Below, in pieces: positions 14,289 through 26,624 of a DNA stretch of 64,000 nucleotides. The notes beneath the pieces are model-generated. The model saw only the letters and a list, made by a program, of their open reading frames with translations, was not told where the DNA came from and ran no database searches. The stretch's first letter is position 1; each line of letters begins with the position of its first letter. Origin of the DNA: Gossypium raimondii (lineage: Eukaryota; Streptophyta; Magnoliopsida; Malvales; Malvaceae); contig NC_068569.1 of assembly GCF_025698545.1 (NCBI RefSeq), positions 8,246,001 through 8,310,000 on the forward strand. The letters run 5' to 3'. A program made the position numbers and the translations under genes.

Positions 14289-15005
14289 ATGGATTCTGCT
14301 TCTGTAGGGGGTGCTGCAACCGATCCGAATAGCGTCAACGAGGGTCCATCATCTGCTGTAGTTACAGCTTCAACAACGCCGCCCACGGTTCCACAACAAG
14401 GTGGAGCTGGTGAGTCGTCTTCTTCCCCAGCTCCACCGAGTCGCTACGAGTCACAAAAGCGTCGAGACTGGAACACTTTCTTGCAGTACTTGAAGAACCA
14501 TAAGCCCCCATTAACACTAGCTCGTTGCAGTGGTGCCCACGTCATTGAGTTCTTGAAATACCTTGACCAGTTTGGCAAAACTAAGGTTCACATAACGGGT
14601 TGTCCTTATTTCGGACATCCAAACCCACCTGCTCCTTGCTCTTGCCCACTCAAGCAAGCATGGGGTAGCCTCGACGCGCTGATCGGACGGCTTAGAGCTG
14701 CTTATGAAGAAAACGGTGGACGTCCAGAATCAAATCCTTTTGCCGCGAGGGCTGTGAGGATTTATTTGAGGGAGGTGAGAGAAGGGCAGGCTAAAGCTAG
14801 AGGGATTCCTTACGAGAAGAAGAAGCGAAAAAGGTCTACAGTCAACACTACTGCTGTTGGGGTCAATTTCTCGGTGGCTGCCACTCAATCTATTGATGGT
14901 GGTGGGGGTAGCGGAGGTGGCGGAGATTATATTGCCGGTGGAACTGCTGCTAATGTTGCTACTGCCACCACCGCTGCTGCTGCTGCTACCACAACTAACG
15001 TATAG
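14289..15005 (+). CDS. ALOG-domain (LSH-type) transcriptional regulator, single exon
   Basis: Encodes a 238-residue protein. Residues about 51-178 form the plant-specific ALOG domain, starting [14 protein letters not shown] and including the zinc-ribbon-like insert with H101, C105, C117 and C119 ([19 protein letters not shown]). A basic nuclear localisation signal, KKKRKR, follows at about 177-182. The N-terminus is Ser/Thr/Pro rich; the C-terminus is Gly rich, then Ala/Thr rich. ALOG proteins are nuclear DNA-binding regulators that act at organ boundaries and in light-dependent growth. I chose the ATG at 14289, which opens MDSASVGG as in relatives; an upstream in-frame ATG at 14223 would add a hydrophobic stretch untypical of the family. 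There is no intron, as usual for LSH genes. Gene context points to the LSH5/LSH6 group. Confidence 0.95.
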   Translation: MDSASVGGAATDPNSVNEGPSSAVVTASTTPPTVPQQGGAGESSSSPAPPSRYESQKRRDWNTFLQYLKNHKPPLTLARCSGAHVIEFLKYLDQFGKTKVHITGCPYFGHPNPPAPCSCPLKQAWGSLDALIGRLRAAYEENGGRPESNPFAARAVRIYLREVREGQAKARGIPYEKKKRKRSTVNTTAVGVNFSVAATQSIDGGGGSGGGGDYIAGGTAANVATATTAAAAATTTNV

Positions 15006-18000
15006 TTTTTTTATTTATTTACGTTTTACTGATTTTATTCTTTTCCTTTTCTTCTTTTAATAGCTCTTTTATATATATGATTATGAGGTATATATCTGGC
15101 GGTTCTCTCTGAATATTGGATTGATATCCCATGAACCAAATTTAGTTGAAAATCTAGTTTTCAATCTCTTGCAAACGATACTCTCATATTTTATTTCCCT
15201 GTTTGATAAGACTTTTTATCTTCTTTAATTTCTTGTTGTGCATGAACTTTGCTACTTCTGCAACTAGTTACAAAAGCATACATATGAAAGGTGAAATACA
15301 ACACATGAAGTTCTAATCCATTTGGTATGTTTCGTCTGAGCTGTTTTGATGGGTTGAATTTAGGAAGAACTGCAAGTAGCCTTGAAAAAGAAAAGAAAAG
15401 AAAAGGCCTTTTTTATTATATTTCTGTCTGTGTATCTATCTATCTTCTCTCTCAACATGAAGCAAATGGGTAACTTTGCATTCCTACCATGCCTCCTAGT
15501 AAGCTCCAATTACTTGCATGCATTTGTATGGAATTCAATACATAGAAGAAATCTATATTTTTGAAAGGAAAAAGAATTGGTTTATTCTTCTCCCTTCCCA
15601 TTATGGCCATACATTACACAATGTAGAAGGAATCCACCATTAAATCTTCAACAATTGCGTATCTTTTTTTTTAACTAAAAAAATAATAATTGGGCATGTT
15701 TTTATTGTTTGGGTTTACCACGAGTGTAGGGCTAAGATTGGATTGTAGCAAAGGCAAACTTCAAAGTGCGGGGACGGGAGAGTGGAAGCAAGAAGAGGAG
15801 GGTTGTTGGGAAGGAAGGTAACACTCACAACAGAAACACTTGTAGGCTTTTGCTACAAAAATATTTCTACTTAGCCCAGCCCCAGCTCAAAGGCCTATTT
15901 CAGTGCTGTTGTAAATGTAACATATAAACCACACGTGCTCCTCACTGAAATATTTACATCTTTGCACTTTCAGTTTCAGTGTCAGGTGCTGGAGCCTTTA
16001 TATCTTGATCTAAGATTTTGGGTGGGCATTGAGTTCTGTTTTCTTTTTCTCTTGATTTACCCGTTTTTCTCTCGGGTCCTCTCAAGCTCGATTTCTCACA
16101 TTCTGGTTCTCTCTCTCTCTCTCTGATGCCTATGAAAACAACATTTCTTTCTGTGATAACAACAACAAAAAGATATATGGCTGAAAGCATCAATGAATAT
16201 TTAAAATAATCCTAGTGATTGCTGCCCTTATTATTTTATTTGGGTAACCACCACTCAGGCTCAGTGTGAAAAGGACCTCTAGCCAACCATTTTTTCTTTC
16301 TTCCACCCTATTGCGTTGCTTAACCATATATCATCTTATTATTAATTATATCTGATTTCACACCCAATTTGTATAATATTCTGCTTTGCTATAATAACCT
16401 AGACAGACCCACCAGTCACTCTCCAACATAAACCCCATTTCTGGACTCCATCTTATCCAATTAGATTATTGCTACATTTATTGCCCTTTTCTCATCATCA
16501 TATCTTTATTTCAAATTGAATTCTATTGTTGATTTGTTTTTGGTTCTTGTTCATCCTTTTTCTTTTTGGCTCTTTTCCTTTTTCTTCTTTTCATCAACCA
16601 TTTTGATCCCTCCCTCTTCAAATAATTGAAGGGAACTTTCTAATTTCTTTCTTTCCATGGCTTAAGCGCTATTTATTTGTAGTATTATTTTGTATATAGT
16701 AAATCTCTTTTTTTTTTTAAAAAAAAACAAAATAAGTTTCTGTATTAACTTTAAGTACCCTATTGGTTCCACATATGAAGTCAAAAAGGAAGCTAGTAGA
16801 TCCCTTTTGTCTTTAAATCTAATCATCTAAATGCCTCCTCTTTCTTCTTCTTCTCCTAGCCTCCGCTCCGTCCTCCTAGCTAATTCAAATTCTTATGATT
16901 TACATAATATACTGAACCAAGAATTTGGAAAACACGTCCAATTAAATCCCTTTGTGGTTATGTATCTTACATGTTACTAGGGTACCAAGTGGGATAGGAG
17001 TTTTCTGAGTTAAAGTGCTAAAAGGGCAATGTCACCGAGTTCATTGTTTGAAAGGGAAAGCCCTTCATGGCTCTGCTAAAGTACTTATTTCAGTTGCCGC
17101 TACTAAGGGTTTTTCATAGTTAGTTTGGTTGGGGCCAACGCCCTAGGGTCCTTGATTTAATTTTAAGAGAGAAAGTGGGTGGGCCGTGGGGTTGTCTAGA
17201 GGCACCTGCCTCGACTAGTCTTGTCTACCGCCACCGCCACCGCCAAGTGTTATTATTGAGGAATGGATCAATGAAAGGAATATACATAATTAATTTATTT
17301 TATGGCTCACCATTTGCATCCAAAGAAGGAACCGAATGCCCCGTTTTATATGCACAAAATTGAACGGACAACACCTTAACACATGGGGGGGGGGGGGTTA
17401 ATGCCAATGGCTTGATCACGATTTAGCTGACAGACCAAATTTCGAGAGGGCCCCAACGAACCCCTTCCTGCGCTTTGCAGTTTGCTGTTACCGGCTCTTC
17501 AATTCATGTCTTTGGTTTGGCGATCTAACTAGGAGAGTGTGTTCGTCGCAGATCATCTCTGTAGCATTGGGATACAGTAGAGAGCCTGAAAACCTTGCCC
17601 GGATTTCTGTACACAAGTTACACGATAATGTTTCGGGACAGCGAGAATTTGTCTTCCAGTTAAATAAGTTTGTCGAGTTCCAGATATGGTGCAATTGACA
17701 TGCTTTGAAGCGAAGCATGTAAGAAATCAAAGTAATGGAGTAATAAAGGCATGAAAAAGCATGCATGTGAAACATCCAAGTGCCACTCGGATAAAGTTGA
17801 CTGGGCACTTGGTCGGCACCAAATGGATGGAGCAACCTTGAGAAAAGGTATAATCCATTAACTAAGTAATAATACACATATATGATGCTGGCATGTTGTT
17901 AAATTAAAATAAATAGAATACTGGTGAAATTTCAGCTGCCAATCGAGGTGGTCATTTAAATAATTCTTGTCATTTTTGTTTCTGTCTTGTATAATAATAT

Positions 18001-18358
18001 ATGTTAATTTAAATTTGTTTTATACCTCTTATAGTACATCAGAATCACATGCTTGTTCATTTGAAAGGAGTAAACCATTTAGATTCTAGCACATGGAATT
18101 TGTAAATACATATTATATATAAAGGCTTTTTTCAAATATATTCAAAAACATAATGTTACTCTTTAATTAATTTTTATTATAGCTATTAGATATATATTGA
18201 GTTTCAGCATACACCTGCAGGATTAATGGCTTGCTTGCATACTATTTTTATGTCATGGACCTCACTCTCTCTGATGCAGCCATTACAAACCATATAATGC
18301 TCTACTTAGTTCGTTTTTAAGTATGAAGAAACTGCCCCATGCGATTTTTATGTTCTTT

Positions 18359-18588
18359 TAGGGCCAAGCTAAAATTTCATTTTAGGAGATTGAAATTAAA
18401 TTATAATTTTTACGATAATAAAAATATAATTTTATTATTTTAATAGTCTATATCTTTATAATTTTTAAAGGGTTAAATTAATTTTTTATTATTTTTAAGG
18501 GTTTAAATGAACAATTTTACTTTTATTAATTTAAAATTTTAAAATAATCTAAATAAATTTTTTTTATTTTAGTGGGAAAGCGCTCTTG
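18359..18588. mobile_element. Probable decayed hAT-like MITE (CAGRGGCG family)
   Basis: The body matches the elements at 31217 and 35810: left-arm TTGAAATTAAATTATAATTTT-like sequence, a middle ATTTTTAAAGGGTTAAATTAA, and a right end CGCTCTTG identical to the right end at 31898. The flanking 8-mers tgttcttt and ctttcttt agree at six of eight positions, consistent with an aged target-site duplication. It is non-coding. Confidence 0.45.
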
Positions 18589-20943
18589 CTTTCTTTTTCT
18601 TTATTTTTTATTTATAAGGGAAAAAAGCAGGAAAAACTAGATTGAGCAGAAGAAACTAAACCATTTAGCTACACAAAACTAAAAAGTGGGACAAAGTTAG
18701 TGGTAATACCGATTTTGGAAAAAGAAAAATTGAAGATTAAGTCTGGTTTCTGTTATTATTTAATGGAGTAGGCCCATTTTTATGAGATAACTATGGAGTT
18801 GAAAGTGTGCATTATAGCATTTTTTTTTTAATCTTAAACATTTAACTTTTAAAATTTTTTAAATTCGGATAGTTGGATTGACACATGAATAAGTTTTAGA
18901 TGAATATGATGATTTTAAAAGGTTGTATTTTTCAATTATTTCTAGAATCTTGGGCATAACTTTTCAGTAAGACATTTTCAACAGGAAGTATTTCTAAAAT
19001 CTGTGAAGTTATGTCCGATTTTATTTGTCAAAAGAAAATGTTTGAATTATTTTCCTAACATTTCTAAATGTGTTTTATGTCTGGTAGTAGAGGCTTGTTA
19101 TAGAATAAATCCATATCCGGTAGTAAAGTTTTTCAGAGTTTAAATAGACTTTATGGAGAAAATTTGCATATTGATGAGAAGAGCGTTGATGTTAGTTGTT
19201 TTTAAGTCAATTAAATGTAGGAGCCACATCAAATTGCCATTTGTTCAAGATTTATTTAGCATTAGAAGAACCTAATCAACCTCGGTATATATGTTCATGC
19301 GAATTGCTGCCTTTCCAACTCAATAGAATGTTTATTGAAGTGCTTGAAATTTTCTTCTAACCATATGATTCTTATCCAACCACCACTAAACTTGTTGAGC
19401 ACATTCGTAACGATTGATCCATCAATTGAAAAATCGAGTTATAACACCACATCTTCGAGTTTAATCGTACACTTACAGGGTGTTCTTTTGTCACGATAGA
19501 TTTTAACTCAGCAAAAACAAACTATTTCTCTAATTAATCGAATAATTGGTCTATTTTTAATTTATCTTTTCAAAATCAACCTTTTTTCACTAATTTTGTC
19601 AAAATGTGGCGATGAATTTGAAGTTGAATCTCAACGGGAGGACTAACTGAAACAATTTGTACCAAATAGATTTCTCTTGTGATAAATATAATGTATTAAC
19701 TTTACATGAAAATAGTAAAAAATAATAATTTATTGACACTTAATTAATATTAATTTTTCATCTTGATATCTAAATTTTTTTTCCGCCTGACCATCATAAT
19801 CTTGTAAAGTTTTTATTATCTACTTGCATTGATTATACTATAAGGAGTTGGCAGACTTTTTACCTTTTATCTATTATGACCGTTTAGCGGTAAAAATTAC
19901 GATACAAAAAGACTATTTAATAACACACAAGAAGAGAATTTAAGCCTATCAAAGAGATGATTGATAGGATCCAAAGAAATTTGTCAGCATGCATGTCAAT
20001 GCCTTTTTTTTTGGTAAGCAAATATTAGATACTGTAAAAATTCATTTAACATAATGTATAATATTAATAAATATTAGATACAATGATAAATCATATTGTA
20101 TTTTTTAAATGAAAAAATCATATAAGAAATAAGAAAGATATATTAATTCTAAAAGAAAAGAAAAGGGGAAGGGATGATGATGACTGGACCCATAATAATT
20201 GGCGAGAGAGAGAGAGAGAGAGACAAGCAATAAAGCGAAAGTCCAAGAAAGACTGAAAAAATTAAAGAAAAAGGAAGTAGAAATGAGATGAAAACGGGGG
20301 TGGGGGTGGGAGTGGAGTGGGTCCTTTCCTGCTTTGAAAAACTTGTTGTTAAGGTTGCCGACAGCATATCTTGGGTGTAGATTTCTCTAACAAACGCAAA
20401 GGTGCATTCATCATCACTATATATGTAATGTAATGTAATGTATGTAGGTATAATAAGCTTTTGCTCGCTTTTTTTTTTTTGTTTTTATTATCTCCTTTCA
20501 AATGTAGACGTAGTCCTTTGACATGGGATTCCACCCGTGCTGTAGAGGTAACTCATTATTTTTTAGGTGAAATTATGACGATATGGATATTTTTCTTAGT
20601 AAGAATTATTGTAGTAAGGCAATGATTGGGAGAATTTAAAAGGTATTATGACATTAAAATTTTTAAGGTTTAGTCAAGGATTAACTTAAGACCCCACTAT
20701 TCATCTTATTTGATTTGCTACCCTGCATGTAGGCACTTGAGAATCGAGGATACATGTGGGATGTCCTGGGCTTGGGTCTTGGCCTGGGGTAGCCCAAATA
20801 GCATGAGGTCCGTATTTTATTTCAAGAAATACCCAAGCCTAAAGCCCCAAAAGCAATGCCTTGGGCTTCAAACTAAACAGTTGATGCAATTGTACTATTT
20901 TATATGCCTGCAGTGGAAGAAATAAATGGAAGACGACCTTTAT

Positions 20944-20953
20944 TTATATATTT
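20944..20953 (+). promoter_or_regulatory. Possible TATA box of the TAF15b gene
   Basis: TTATATATTT lies about 110 bp upstream of the TAF15b start codon, after a CAAT-rich stretch. This is inference from position and composition only, since similar AT runs are common here. Confidence 0.25.
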
Positions 20954-21058
20954 TTCACTTCACACACACTACATATCATTGCACCGTAGTTCTGTTTCGC
21001 TCCGTGAGGGATAAGATTAAGAATACCAAAAAGCCTACTTACATCTTTAAAGGATATT

Positions 21059-23342
21059 ATGTACGGTCAGGACGGAGGTCAAGTTGCCCATCCTTACGGT
21101 GGTGGTGGTGGTGGTGGTGGAAATGGCGGTTATGTTGGCGGCCGAGGAGGAGGTGGGGGATACGGTCCTAGTTCTAAAAATCGCGGTAAATTTCTTTGTG
21201 CTTATTAATTTTATTCTGTTGATTTATGGGTTAGTGTTGTTAACCCTAATTTTCTAGCACTTGTCTTGTCGGGTCATACAAGATCGATCCGGTTTTCACC
21301 GTTCTTATTTTCAATACAATGTACACGGATTATACAGGAGGTGCTGGAGGTTATCAAGGAGGAGACAGTGGAAGAGGTGGTGGCCGTGGTGGAGGAGGCA
21401 GAGACGGTGGTTGGCTTTGCCCGAATCCCAGGTAAATTTATCTGTTCTCTGCTTTTGATTTTTAGTTGAGGAGGCAGGGTACTTGTACGGTTTGTCTTAA
21501 ACAGCTAAATTTTAGTTTGTTGATATTTCAATGTTACTATTAGTTGCCTGGATTTGTGAAATTTAAACTGGTATGTCTATGAAGTTGTGGGAATTTGAAC
21601 TTTACAAGAAGAGTTGAGTGTAACAAATGCGGTGCATCCTCTCCTGTGGGTTCTAGTGATCGTGGTAGTAGTGGTTATAACAGAGGTAGCACTGGGGGAT
21701 ATGGTGGTAACCGTGGAGGTAGAGGAGATGGGGCTAGAGGTGGATATGATAGTGGGAGGAATAACAACTATGCAGGCAGAGGTGGAAATTATGATAATAG
21801 AAGTGGTGGGTATGGTCATGTTCCTCCTCCATCACCCAGTGCTTATAGTGGCAGTGCTAGTGGAAATTATCCACCTGCTCCTAATGCATATGATGGGAAT
21901 ACAAATTATGGAATGGATGCAGTTCCTCCTCCTGCAAGCTATACTGGTGGACCCACATCATACCCACAGTCTTATGGTGGCCCTGCAGGTGGTTATGGTG
22001 GCGAGGGTTTGAGTGATGTGAGAAGTGGTGGCCGGGGTGGTCATGCTAGTGGATATGACAGTGGGTATGGGCCTGGTGGTCCTTGTCATCAGGGAGGTGG
22101 TTATGGAGGTCATTCTGCCGATGCACCATTTAAGATCAAGCAGTGTGATGACACCTGTGGGGATTCTTGTGACAACACAAGAATCTACATATCAAATTTG
22201 CCGACCGATATTACTATTGAAGAATTAAGGGACCTTTTTGGCGGCATTGGACAAGTAATGGTCATTTCTTATATTTTAAATCAATGTGTTGTCTGATGGG
22301 TATTATGTCATCTACTTCGTATTGTTTTTTTCTTTTTTTAATTTCCGGAGCTGGTATCATGTTTGTTTAATGTAATTGTTCTTTTGATATTTGTTTTATT
22401 CTCTGGTTCCATGTTTTGATGGAGTCTCTTCTTGTTTAGGTAGGAAGAATTAAACAGAAGCGCGGCTATAAAGATCAGTGGCCATGGAATATTAAAATAT
22501 ACGAGGATGAGAAAGGAAACCAGAAAGGTGATGCAGTTTTGACATATGAAGATCCTCAAGCAGCACACTCTGCTGGCAGTTCCTTTAACAGTACGCAGCT
22601 GAACTTCTCTTCATTTAGTTTTTCACCTTCAATGTTTGTCCTCACCCTTGTGGAATTTTTTCTCTCAGATCATGTCATGAGAGGCTATACAATTAATGTG
22701 GCTATGGCAGAGAAGACTGCACCTAAAGTATATGATCATGGGTATCATTTTAACCCTTAGATGAACTTACTTATAACATGTTCCATTTAGATGCACTTTC
22801 CTGACAGGAAGTAATTCAGATGTCCCCTTGGCCTTTTCTTCAGTTCATATGTATATATTTGATTTAGATGATTTGTTTCAACATGCAGTTTATTAACTTA
22901 TGATGCTTAGCTAGCATTTTTCTCATTCTATTGTATTGTATTTTGCCATGTTGAGTTCCTTCTTTTCGGCTTTGCTTTTTTAAATTTACTTTTGAAACCA
23001 AATTCTCAAATGATCACCTTTATCTACTGTTAACAGCTTTCCTTAACAACTACTGTATGGTTTGCATGTGATAGTATATGTTCTCAAATGATCCCTTATT
23101 TCTTTGTCACTGTGGAGTAAACAATAGAAAGATCACCAAACTTATCTTCACTTTTTTTTTTTCATAGTGAAATTGTTCTTGGCTTAACTAAATTGTTTTG
23201 ATTGAAACTGCATTATTGAATGTTGTTATGTATCAGAGGCAGGAAAGGTGGCTATGGGGACAGGCGCAGGGATAATTACAGAGGTGGAGGATCTGGGCCA
23301 GATAGACATCACTATGGTGGAAACCGTTCACGCCCATACTGA
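21059..23342 (+). CDS. TAF15B: TAF15b, TFIID-associated RNA-binding protein (FET/TET type)
   Basis: Six exons join in frame to 406 residues: 21059-21185, 21338-21431, 21585-22254, 22440-22590, 22669-22741 and 23237-23342, all with GT...AG introns. In order the protein has a Gly-rich N-terminus (from a GGT run), an RGG segment, a RanBP2-type zinc finger built across exons 2-3 (W-L-C-PNPS-C-GNLNF...C-NK-C), a long Gly/Tyr/Ser/Pro-rich low-complexity region, an RRM (NTRIYISNLPTDITIEELRD, then RIKQKRGYKDQWPW) and a C-terminal RGG tail. This order is that of plant TAF15b and animal TAF15/FUS. Such proteins bind RNA and associate with TFIID in the nucleus, and the low-complexity tract may phase-separate. 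The exon 5 donor was placed at 22742 because only that site keeps the RGG tail in frame. Confidence 0.93.
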
Positions 23343-24659
23343 GGGATATTCAGCTTCAACTATTTTATGTACTAAGGATTAGGAACTGAGGGATGTAGTT
23401 GTGTTCCATTCACTGGGTTATTCTTGAACAGGAGACTGAGAGGTAGGTTGTTCACTTATTTGGGCAATACCCTTTTGTCCTTCCTCCTTTATCTTCTATT
23501 AGCTTGGGGGGGGGGGGTTATGCTAAGCGTTGGATTGATTAGATATGTGAATCTTTTTATAGACGCAAGTGGATCAACTTCAAATTGCTTGCTACCAAGG
23601 TAGGTTGATAATTTCAGGTGGGTGCTGCTCTTTCAAATCACAAACTTATACCCTTTTATTTGGGAATAACCCCTTGGCGGGGGACTTAATTTTGTTGTTC
23701 ATCGTTTAATGTGGTGGAACGATCTTGTGAATTATATGCATGCATGGGTACCCTTTAGAGTTTAGATTGAAAAATGTGCTTGCTATTAAAGACGATGGGA
23801 TTTAGCCTCCCATCATAGAACTAGATTCCATTAGTGAGTCTCCAAGTAGTTAAGAAAATTCAATTTTGATTCTGATCCTTGTATGGCTCCATATCCATAC
23901 TGTTCACAATTCTTTAATGTTGGCTAATAGGTATCTGTTTCGGCCTTGAATTGTAGTAAAAATGATAATAGTTTTATATGCTGAATGCAATTGTATGTTG
24001 GTGTGTGTAGTGTTATTTTTTTTTTAACTAAATAAATAGTTGGTTGGGCACGGTAAGTTGTCGGCATTTGATGATGATGAATTTATGCATGGCGTGGCTG
24101 CTGTCACTTTCCTCAAGTATGAGAAGAAAGTTGCAGAACAGTGGGTGGCGAGTTTCAAGAGCTTTGTTTCTTTATGATCTTATTGTGGCTGGGAGTTGAA
24201 CGTCACCTTCGGTTTTTCTTCCAAGGAGTAAACGTGAATTGAAATTCAATCCTGACTGGTGCGCTAATAATTATTTGTAACGCCCATGGTAATATGGTAT
24301 AGGCAGCACCATAGCAGATGCTAAGAAAGAAATACCTTGAATGTTTCTTGATCGATAATTCATTTAAGCCCATTCCTTGTTCCAATGATTTCATTTGATA
24401 TCTGCCTCTCATTTTTGCTTAATTATTTATATATATTTACATACATTTTAGAAGGTGATTTAAATTACTGTAAATGCTACATATGAATTAGTTGATCTCA
24501 CGACTAGTTATATATATTATACAATCTGCGGTTGTGAAAGCACTGGCAAATGCGCGTTTTTCCAGGCCTATTGCGGTTGCAAAGAAAAAATATAAGCCCA
24601 TTTGGGTGGGAAAAAATTTCAAATTCAAGACTAGAATTTTATATTCGAGTTTAAAATGG
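23343..24659. other. Intergenic region between convergent TAF15b and FLX genes
   Basis: Contains the TAF15b 3' UTR and, on the other strand, the FLX 3' UTR. A homopolymer of G lies near 23507-23517. An open stretch at about 24059-24177 (+) could encode AFDDDEFMHGVAAVTFLKYE and about 20 further residues before a stop. I cannot assign it and cannot link it to other exons. Confidence 0.45.
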
Positions 24660-26624
24660 CTATAGCTGAACCACCTGGTTTTCAAAAGGAACATTAGACA
24701 CGGATTGTAAACCAGTTTGATTGACATTAGGTGTATGAGACCCTTGACCCTCTAAAGTAACAGGGGGCACCGTCCCCGCCCCAGCTCCAGGCGCAAATTG
24801 CGGGCATGCCACACCAGCCTGAAATCAATTATTAAGCAGTTCTCAGTTACCGACTCTTGAACGCGAATAAATTACAAGTACAAATCAATCAATCATCCTT
24901 CCACATTTTTAATAAAATTAAATCCATGTCCGGTTGCTTTCTTAAATTCCATCTTGTCTACCATCTCCACGACTCCACCTATGTACCCGATTGCAAGTCT
25001 AATGTGAAATAGGAAATGGCTTTTTGTATTTGTATACACGAAACATACCTGAGGCATGGAATAGCTTCCTCCATACTTGGCATCAATATTTCCATAGTTT
25101 CCATTGTATGTGGGGACTAAACGCAAAGCAATATTAAAGGTCAAGGATTGATCTAAGGAAGTAAAAGATTATACTTGGGAGAGAACAAGACGAGAACAGA
25201 TCATTACTTGAGTTGGCTGTTGCTGTCGCTGTTGTTGGTGCAGCTGCTTCCCTTGCTCTCTTCTCTGCATTAGCAAGTTCACGTTGTGCTTGAAGTTTTT
25301 CTAATTCCCGAGCCACAAGGACCATATTTTTCTCCAAGATTTGACGTTGTTCAAGGTTACTAGCACGTGTCTTCTTTTCAAGTTCAATAGCAGTCCTATT
25401 ACAAACAAACAAAAACATAGTTTCACAAGGTAACATCGATTGGCGTGTTACTACCAACTTACTAGTTGATTATCTCTTGCATCAACTACATCCATATATA
25501 AAAACCACTACTTAATATGTAGGGAAGATATAATCTTTCAACAGTGAGTTCTTATTTGCCATCTTGTGCTTAAATTTAAATGGAGGTTCTCATTGACACA
25601 GATTAAACACCTTCATTGAAATAAATGGGAGTCAGCAGTTGGTTGAATTCAAATTAGGAAATGGGTATACGAGCATCCACTCCAAGGCAAATACTGCATT
25701 TTGAGGTAATACTAGTCATCCTCATCCGTTACCATGCGTAATCATAGGATAGGGGTTAAATGGAGCTAGAACTCCCTTATTCTCAAATCTCAACACACTT
25801 TTTAGGGCCAATTGTATATCTAATACTAATGATTTCAATCTTGAACTAGTGCATGATCAAACATACTCGTTCGTTTACTTTATTTGAACTTAGCCTCTCG
25901 ACCCATGTATCAAATTACAATAGCATTTATAGTAGACGTGAAATTGATGACTTGCTTTCCAATCCCCTGCATTCCCAATCTTGTAATTACCAAACCAATT
26001 TCCTCACTATTCTTTCCATTAGGAGCTTAAAAGAAATTATATTCAATAATTCACGAATTTCCATTCGAAATCCGGAGAAAAGCCATCAACTTTTTGTCCA
26101 AAAGGGAGAAAGTTTGCAGAGCATTACCTTCCTTTATGGATTTCTTTCCGTACAGCTTCCATATCCGCCATACGTACGGGAACTTGCTTCACCTCCATTC
26201 TTGCCTTGGCTAGCTCATCATTAACAGCCTCCAATTCCGCAGTTAGCTCCTTGTTATCCGCCATAAACTTCTTCACATCAGCCCGTACACAAGCCAGCTC
26301 AGCGGTCATAGCATCCACGGCGCGCGCTTCGGCGTCCATCTTCAATGACCTCTCGTAGACCTCCCTCACCTCCGCGTCCCTCTCGGATTTTACGTTGGCA
26401 GAGGCTGCCGTTAAATGACGAGTTTCTTGCTGGGCGAGTGCAAGATCCTGCTTAAGAGCCACATGGGCGGCGGCGAGGCGTTGGTTGTCGAGGAGGAGGG
26501 TTTGGATCTCGCGATGTTGGATGGCGATTCGGTCTTCGAGGTGGTGGTGCTGATGAATGATGTGGCGTTCGGTGATGGAGCGGGTTAATGATGACGGCGG
26601 TGTAAGGTGGTTACGACCGGCCAT
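24660..26624 (-). CDS. FLX: FLX-type coiled-coil protein (FLOWERING LOCUS C EXPRESSOR family)
   Basis: Four minus-strand exons (26128-26624, 25208-25395, 25049-25116, 24660-24818) join in phase to 303 residues. The N-terminus MAGRNHLTPPSSL leads into HHLEDRIAIQHREIQTLLLD and a long heptad-rich coiled coil through exons 1-2 (for example ELEKKTRASNLEQRQILEKN). A Gly/Tyr/Pro-rich tail follows (YNGNYGNIDAKYGGSYSMPQ, then CPQFAPGAGAGTVPP). FLX and its relatives act with the FRIGIDA complex to promote FLC transcription in Arabidopsis. The coiled-coil core and the LRT-like tail are seen here; a flowering role is inferred. Neighbour order (FLX next to LBD12) favours the FLX clade over FLX-like 1-4. 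The exon 1 donor (ag|gtaatg) and all acceptors are canonical. Confidence 0.9.

Larger units (their letters stand above)
15006..21058. other. Intergenic region between the ALOG and TAF15b genes
   Basis: About 6 kb. It includes the ALOG 3' UTR, a pyrimidine-rich stretch near 15900-16900 with a short CT repeat (about 16107-16125) that resembles a plant promoter or leader but is not followed by a recognisable gene, a probable MITE remnant (18359-18588), an AG repeat (about 20204-20222), and the TAF15b promoter. A 129-codon minus-strand frame (17488-17877) has no recognised similarity and is discussed in the findings. Confidence 0.45.

Noticed and set aside
14857-15060. Leu/Pro-rich 67-codon frame
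   Set aside because: It is an out-of-frame reading of the ALOG C-terminal repeats.
15900-16210. Pyrimidine-rich leader with ATG and a short frame, looking like the start of a gene
   Set aside because: The frame closes after about 28 codons and no downstream exon with a recognisable protein was found.
17870-17900. tgatgctggcatg motif resembling reverse miR167
   Set aside because: Only a partial match, with no hairpin partner.
21577-22228. Val/Met-rich and Thr/Ser-rich frames of 67-132 codons
   Set aside because: They are other-frame products of the GGT/GGA repeats of TAF15b exon 3.
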